NCBI GenBank assembly: GCA_964616985.1
Contig: CAZTVF010000046.1
Span: forward strand, 1 to 36,359
Direction: 5' to 3'
Source: CAZTVF01 sp964616985
GTDB lineage: Bacteria > Planctomycetota > Phycisphaerae > SM23-33
Length of the DNA stretch: 36,359 nt
In this document: piece by piece, positions 32,047 to 36,359 of the stretch
Layout: each line of letters opens with the position of its first letter
Numbering within the stretch: position 1 is the first letter of the stretch
Position numbers and translations under genes: made by a program
Notes under the pieces: generated by a model
Told to the model about the DNA's origin: nothing
Database searches by the model: none
What the model saw: only the letters and a program-made list of their open reading frames with translations

Positions 32047-33387
32047 TCACTTCGTCTCGGCGTCCTCGGCGTCGGCGTCTTTCTTCACCGGCGTCACGCC
32101 GATCTCCTTGCCGAAGTCCTGGATCAGCTTGAACATCTCATCGGGCGTGAGGTGGCCCTTGTTGTCGGTGTCGAACTTCTTCGCTCGCTGGTCGATCTCG
32201 TCGCGAAGCCCCTGCACCAGGCCCGTCCGCTCGGCCTCGCTCAGCCGCCCGTCGCCGTCCTCGTCGTACTTCGTCGTCGTCTTGTCCAGCCACCCCTGGA
32301 TGCCGTCGCGCAGGCGGTCCTGGAACGCCGCCGTCTCCTCGGGCGAGACCTTGCCGTCGCCGTCCGCGTCCATGTACCGCACGGCCTGGCCGAGCATCTT
32401 GAGGCCCATCTTGCGCCACTCGCCCTGCACCTGCTGGCGTTCTTCCTGCGTCACCGTGCCGTCGCCGTCAAGGTCGTTGAGCTTGGCGTCCCACACCTTG
32501 CCCAGGTCCTGCAACTGCCTCTCGAACGCCTTCTTGGCCGTCTTGTCCTCCTCGGACAACTCGCCCGTGCCGGAGGTGTCGAACTGCTTGGTCATCCACG
32601 TGTCCATCATCTTCTGCCACGGCTGCGCCTGGCGGCGGGTATCCTCTCGCATGGCCTTGCGCTCGTCCTCGTCCAGCACGCCGTCCTTGTTGGCGTCGTA
32701 CTTCTCCAGGGCCCGCTTCTCCCAGTCGGCCCGGATCTCCTTCACGGCCGTCTCGCGCTCGGCGTCCGACAGCTTGCCGTCGCCGTCGGCGTCGTACTTC
32801 TTGATCATTTCGGGATCGTTGGCGCGGGCGCCCCAGCGTCCGCCGCGGCCGCCCAGGTCGGGGCCGCCAGCCCCGGCCGCCGTCCCCGCGGCATCATCGC
32901 CGCCGCGGGCGCCCCAGCGGGGCCGCTCCGTGCCGTCGCCGAAGACGTTGCCCTCGTCCAGCGCCCGGTTGGCCGCGTCGCGATTGGCGCCGACGAGCTT
33001 GCCGGCCTTGTCGCCGAACATCGCCAGCACCTTCTTGCGCAGGTCCTGGCGGTAGGCGTCGGCCTCGAACCAGTCGAGGGTCTTGTTGTTGTTCTTGTCG
33101 AACTTGAGCATCTCCGCCCAGCGGTCGAACTTCCGGGCGAAGTTGCCGCCCTTCTTCTGGTCGGCGGCGAATTCCTTCTCGTCGAGCTCGTTGTCCACGC
33201 CGGCGGCGACGAGGAACTGGTTTCGCTGCGCGGTCGCGTCGTACGGGTCGACCACGCCTTTGCACAGTTCAGGCGGGGGGGCGACGACCTTCGCCGGCAT
33301 CGACGCCGGAGCGGGTTGCGTGGACTGGGCAGCGGCCAGGGATGCCAGCACGAGAATGCATGCCAGAACGGTCAGCCGGTGGGTCAT
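32047..33387 (-). CDS. Exported multi-EF-hand calcium-binding protein
   Basis: A 446-aa protein with a clear signal peptide (MTHRLTVLACILVLASLAAA then QS). At least seven EF-hand loops follow, starting at about D199 (DADGDGKLSDAE), D231, D270, D305, D340, D375 and D406; D97 (DKNNNKTLDWFE) is an eighth, degenerate one. Between 155 and 190 lies a Gly/Ala/Arg-rich linker with two copies of RWGAR. The loops are separated by helical segments of 25-30 residues, so it is probably an elongated calcium-binding array in the periplasm or cell surface. AAAGGA is 6 nt from the ATG at 33387 but touches the ATG at 33393, which decides the start. Function is unknown. Confidence 0.88.
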   Translation of the reverse strand: MTHRLTVLACILVLASLAAAQSTQPAPASMPAKVVAPPPELCKGVVDPYDATAQRNQFLVAAGVDNELDEKEFAADQKKGGNFARKFDRWAEMLKFDKNNNKTLDWFEADAYRQDLRKKVLAMFGDKAGKLVGANRDAANRALDEGNVFGDGTERPRWGARGGDDAAGTAAGAGGPDLGGRGGRWGARANDPEMIKKYDADGDGKLSDAERETAVKEIRADWEKRALEKYDANKDGVLDEDERKAMREDTRRQAQPWQKMMDTWMTKQFDTSGTGELSEEDKTAKKAFERQLQDLGKVWDAKLNDLDGDGTVTQEERQQVQGEWRKMGLKMLGQAVRYMDADGDGKVSPEETAAFQDRLRDGIQGWLDKTTTKYDEDGDGRLSEAERTGLVQGLRDEIDQRAKKFDTDNKGHLTPDEMFKLIQDFGKEIGVTPVKKDADAEDAETK

Positions 33388-33730
33388 GTTCATTCCTTTG
33401 AAGTTCGCCTGTTGTAACCGCATCATGATACCAAACGCCGCCGGCGGCGGCCAATTGCACTATTGTGTCAACGAAGACCGCATGTCAGGTGGCGGCCTTT
33501 TCTCATGCGACACCCTATCTATGCGCACGCGACCCGCCCGGTTACACGCGGACCGGCTGTGGCGAAGTCCGCAATTGGGTTGTCGCCAGAGGAACGCCAG
33601 AAGGTTTGGGCGCTTCGCCGCCGGCCAGCGTATTGACTTCCGAAGCGGCACGGGGTACAGTCTTCCTTTCAGTACAGGACGCGGAAGGCAAAGAACACTC
33701 CCGCATGTAGTTCCCCCAGTTGAGAGACCT
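33388..33730. other. Divergent upstream region of the EF-hand gene and typA
   Basis: A 343-nt gene-free stretch. It contains a lone half of the hairpin repeat (GGTGGCGGCC near 33486) and the typA promoter at 33633-33661. The short GCCGCCGGCGGC palindrome around 33437-33448 could affect the EF-hand transcript. No small gene was supported. Confidence 0.5.
33633..33661 (+). promoter_or_regulatory. Sigma-70-type promoter for typA
   Basis: TTGACT at 33633-33638 and TACAGT at 33656-33661 are separated by exactly 17 nt, close to the vegetative consensus. The predicted start of transcription is about 33668, giving a leader of roughly 60 nt before the typA ATG. GAGAG at about 33722-33726 lies just before that start codon. 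Confidence 0.65.
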
Positions 33731-35587
33731 ATGAACAGGCAACAGATTCGCAACGTGGCCATTATCGCGCACGTCGACCATGGTAAGACGACGCTGGTCG
33801 ACCAGCTTCTCCGCCAGAGCGGCCAGTTCCGCCAGGGCGAGCTCAAGGGCGAGTGCATCATGGACTCCAACCCCCTGGAGCGCGAGCGAGGCATCACCAT
33901 CCTGGCCAAGAACTGCGCCATCCACTACACCGACCCCAACGGGGAGGACTTCCACATCAACATCGTCGACACGCCCGGCCACGCCGACTTCGGCGGCGAG
34001 GTGGAGCGCGTGCTGAAGATGGCCGACGGCGTGCTGCTGCTGGTGGACGCGGCCGAGGGCGTCATGCCCCAGACCCGCTACGTGCTGTCCAAGGCCCTGC
34101 AGAACGGCCTGCACCCCATCGTCGTGGTCAACAAGATCGACCGCCCCGACGCCCGCCCGCAGGTGATCGTCAACCAGACGTTCGACCTGCTGATCGACCT
34201 GGGCGCCGAGGACCACGCCGAGGACTTCCCCGTCATCTACGCCTCCGGCCGCCACGGCTGGGCCGTCGACAGCCTCGACAAGGTGCCCGCCGACAACACC
34301 GGCGACATTCACGCCCTGTTCACCGCCATCCGGCAGCACGTGCCGCCGCCGAACTTTGACGGCGACGCCCCGCTGCAGGTGCTGATCACCAGCATCGACT
34401 ACAGCGACTACGTCGGTCGTATCGGCATCGGCCGCGTCTTCGCCGGCACGCTCAAGAGCGGCCAGCAGATCCTGACCATCGACCGCCACGGCGAGCGCAA
34501 GCTGCAGAAGATCGCGCAGCTGTACCAGTTCGACGGCCTGGGCCGGCGCGAGGTCGATCGCATCGAGGTCGGCGACATCTGCGCGGTGGTGGGGCTGGAG
34601 AAGATCGACATCGGCGACACCCTGGCCGACCCCGCCAACCCGGTGGCGCTGGACACGGTGCACGTCGATGAGCCCACGCTGCACATGACCTTCCGCATCA
34701 ACGATGGCCCGTTCGTCGGGCAGGACGGCAAGTACGTCACCAGCCGCCACCTTCGCGAGCGGCTCCAGAAGGAGCTGCAGTCCAACGTGGCCCTTCGCGT
34801 CAACGGCCTGGAGGGCGCCGACGAGTTCGACGTCGCCGGTCGCGGCCTGATGCACCTGGGCATCCTGCTGGAGAACATGCGCCGCGAAGGCTTCGAGCTG
34901 TGCGTCGGCAAGCCCGACGTCATCTACAAGCGTTCGGCCGAAGGCGCGCTGCTGGAGCCGATCGAGCTGCTGGTGCTGGACATTCCCACCGACTACATGG
35001 GCCCGGCAATGCAGCTGATGGGCGACCGCCGCGCCGAGATGGTCAAGATGGAGACCCTCGGCAAGCGGACGCTGCTGGAGTTCACCGTGCCCGCCCGCGG
35101 CCTGATCGGCCTGCGCAGCCGCATGCTGACGGCCACCAAGGGCGAAGCGATCATGCACCATCGGTTCCATGAATATGCCCCCGCACGCGGCGAGATCGGC
35201 GGGCGGGCCAACGGCGTGATGATCGCCACCGACACCGGGCAGATCACCGGCTACGCCCTGGACCAGCTGGCCGACCGCGGCACCATGTTTGTCACCCCCG
35301 GCGACCAGGTCTACGAAGGCCAGATCGTCGGCGAGCACTGCAAGGACAACGACATCACCATCAACGCCGTCAAGTGCAAACGCCTGAGCAACATGCGGTC
35401 CAGCGGCAAGGACTTCACCGTCGTGCTCAAGCCCGCACGCAAGATGTCGCTGGAGGCCGCCCTCGAATATATCGAGAGCGATGAATTGGTCGAGATCACC
35501 CCCGGCCTCATCCGCATCCGCAAACGCCACCTCACCGAGAACGCCCGCAAGCGCCTCGGCCGCAAGGTCGAGACCGCCGCCCAGTAA
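33731..35587 (+). CDS. typA: TypA/BipA ribosome-associated GTPase
   Basis: Translational GTPase of 618 aa, the normal length for TypA/BipA, which binds ribosomes and supports growth under stress and 50S assembly. G1 AHVDHGKT is at 13-20, G2 RGITI at 53-57, G3 DTPGH at 80-84 and G4 NKID at 134-137. The beta-barrel domain II, EF-G-like domains III and V (for example VAGRGLMHLGILLENMRREGFE, then PARGLIGLRSRML) and the BipA-specific C-terminus (CKRLSNMRSSGKD and LEYIESDELVEITP) are all intact. The frame is open much further upstream, but homology starts at the ATG at 33731 and the promoter lies just upstream of it. It is followed by a clear terminator, so it is probably monocistronic. Confidence 0.97.
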   Translation: MNRQQIRNVAIIAHVDHGKTTLVDQLLRQSGQFRQGELKGECIMDSNPLERERGITILAKNCAIHYTDPNGEDFHINIVDTPGHADFGGEVERVLKMADGVLLLVDAAEGVMPQTRYVLSKALQNGLHPIVVVNKIDRPDARPQVIVNQTFDLLIDLGAEDHAEDFPVIYASGRHGWAVDSLDKVPADNTGDIHALFTAIRQHVPPPNFDGDAPLQVLITSIDYSDYVGRIGIGRVFAGTLKSGQQILTIDRHGERKLQKIAQLYQFDGLGRREVDRIEVGDICAVVGLEKIDIGDTLADPANPVALDTVHVDEPTLHMTFRINDGPFVGQDGKYVTSRHLRERLQKELQSNVALRVNGLEGADEFDVAGRGLMHLGILLENMRREGFELCVGKPDVIYKRSAEGALLEPIELLVLDIPTDYMGPAMQLMGDRRAEMVKMETLGKRTLLEFTVPARGLIGLRSRMLTATKGEAIMHHRFHEYAPARGEIGGRANGVMIATDTGQITGYALDQLADRGTMFVTPGDQVYEGQIVGEHCKDNDITINAVKCKRLSNMRSSGKDFTVVLKPARKMSLEAALEYIESDELVEITPGLIRIRKRHLTENARKRLGRKVETAAQ

Positions 35588-35614
35588 GCGGCCGCAGTAA
35601 ACAACGCAATCACG

Positions 35615-35661
35615 AAACGGTAACCCGCAGGATCGACCCGCGGGTTACCGTTTCTCTTTTT
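35615..35661 (+). terminator. Rho-independent terminator of typA
   Basis: A perfect 14-bp stem (AAACGGTAACCCGC at 35615-35628 with GCGGGTTACCGTTT at 35640-35653) closes an 11-nt loop and is followed by CTCTTTTT. It begins 28 nt after the typA stop. It is the only textbook intrinsic terminator in the window. Confidence 0.9.
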
Positions 35662-35667
35662 GCGGCT

Positions 35668-35760
35668 GGGTGCCATGCCGAAGCTTGCCCGCCGTGGCGG
35701 GCGTACTCGCGCCCCCGCGCCAAGGTGCCATGCCGAAGCGTACTCACGCCGGCATGCTCG
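35668..35760. repeat. Two GGGTGCCATGCCGAAG repeat units
   Basis: Unit 1 (35668-35712) has GGGTGCCATGCCGAAGC and an internal GCCCGCCGTGGCGGGC hairpin. Unit 2 (35723-35760) has GGTGCCATGCCGAAGCG and ends CGCCGGCATGCTCG. Unit 2 is an inverted copy of the unit at 31988-32024. They lie between convergent typA and VOC genes. The rest of the gap (35761-35829) holds only TTACCG/TTTACCGA microrepeats. Confidence 0.75.
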
Positions 35761-35829
35761 CCCGACTGGCAACAACCCGCCGTGGCGCGCCCAACACAAC
35801 CGACCGCCTACTGCTTACCGTTTACCGAT

Positions 35830-36240
35830 TTACTTCGATACCTTCTGGAAGAACTCGATCGTCTCGCCGTCGGGACCCTTGCAGAAGGCGATGCGGACCG
35901 TCTGCGGCCGGGGCGTCGACTGGATCTCCAGCGTCTTGGGCTCCATCGTCACCGGGGCGCCGATCTTGCGGGCGACCTCGATGGCCGCGTCGCAGTTGTC
36001 GCTGTTGAGGGCGAAGTGCAGCAGGGCCCCCTCGGGCTTCAGTTCCGTCCCGCCGGCGAAGACCTCCAGGCAGCTGCCGTCGCCGGTGTCCAGCATGATG
36101 GCCCGCTTGTCGCCCTCGCCCCAGCGGATCCACTCGGCGAAGCCCAGCGCCTTGTAGAACGCCACCGTCTTGTCGAAGTCCCGAGCCTTCAGCGCCAGGT
36201 GATGATATCCGCCGCCGCCGATCGTCTTGTTGTTGCCCAT
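35830..36240 (-). CDS. VOC-superfamily (glyoxalase/dioxygenase-fold) protein
   Basis: A 136-aa vicinal-oxygen-chelate protein with two beta-alpha-beta-beta-beta modules. The four metal-ligand positions of the superfamily are all present: H14 (GYHHLALK), E59 (SCLEVF), H75 (LLHFAL) and E129 (ETIEFF). The pattern resembles glyoxalase I-like lyases; the substrate could be methylglyoxal-thiol adducts or an unrelated compound. The start ATG has AAAGGAG 6 nt upstream. A longer frame to 36345 translates microrepeat sequence and is rejected. It is convergent with typA. Confidence 0.88.
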   Translation of the reverse strand: MGNNKTIGGGGYHHLALKARDFDKTVAFYKALGFAEWIRWGEGDKRAIMLDTGDGSCLEVFAGGTELKPEGALLHFALNSDNCDAAIEVARKIGAPVTMEPKTLEIQSTPRPQTVRIAFCKGPDGETIEFFQKVSK

Positions 36241-36299
36241 GTTTTCTCCTTTGGCAAAGGCGGACATCCTACGCCAAGCCTCGCGGGGTTGGAACCCAA

Positions 36300-36340
36300 T
36301 TGCCATTGCGGATTGCGGATTCGCAGATTCAAATCCGAGA
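36300..36340. repeat. GCGGATT microrepeat tract
   Basis: Units of ATTGCGG/ATTGCGGATTCGCAGATT follow the VOC gene's upstream region to the window end. They are the inverse complement of the CAATCCGCA units near 14891-14917. Confidence 0.6.
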
Positions 36341-36359
36341 TGCATAAACGCGATGCTTC

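Overview
The window is GC-rich, densely coding DNA (about 23 intact genes) that looks like a Planctomycetes chromosome, probably Phycisphaerae-like. This is inferred from family content: a sulfatase, several GH families, a URO-D-like protein beside glycosidases, an EF-hand secretory protein, and intergenic spaces full of small palindromic repeats. No rRNA, tRNA, transposase, phage gene or CRISPR array was seen.

Layout. 69-1634 (+) is a sulfatase. Nearly everything from 1780 to 20495 is on the minus strand. Read in that direction from 20495 it is: RlmI-type rRNA methyltransferase; beta-helix protein overlapping a DUF2520 Rossmann protein; FolD with altered active-site residues; GH4 glycosidase; GH38-like/DUF5054 protein; URO-D-like methyltransferase-family protein; GH94 phosphorylase; a transglutaminase-fold protein lacking catalytic residues; GH27 alpha-galactosidase; ComM/YifB; and an A24 prepilin-peptidase-like protein lacking both aspartates. 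The glycan enzymes mostly lack signal peptides, so the block reads as a cytoplasmic oligosaccharide-processing locus. Plus-strand genes follow at 20681-24368: an unrecognised protein and a two-domain M16 peptidase.

24675-26387 (-) is an L-fucose-isomerase homologue. Divergent from it, a tightly packed operon (26640-31853, +) encodes GT2, a STELLO/DUF288-type glycosyltransferase, a UbiA/DPPR-synthase-type prenyltransferase, a second GT2, a WbpD-like N-acetyltransferase and a WbpE-like aminotransferase. This suggests prenyl-phosphate-linked sugar and diacetamido-sugar synthesis for a surface glycan. The end of the window has an EF-hand protein (-), TypA/BipA (+) with a good promoter and a textbook terminator, and a VOC protein (-).

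Most notable: two short fragments of comM flank the intact comM, and the codon pattern of the longer one suggests it diverged inside a working gene first. There are also three paired-hairpin intergenic elements, a 230-bp palindromic island with perfect 21-bp terminal inverted repeats, a UbiA gene that appears to start at ATT, and three proteins whose canonical catalytic residues are replaced (FolD, A24-like, transglutaminase-like).
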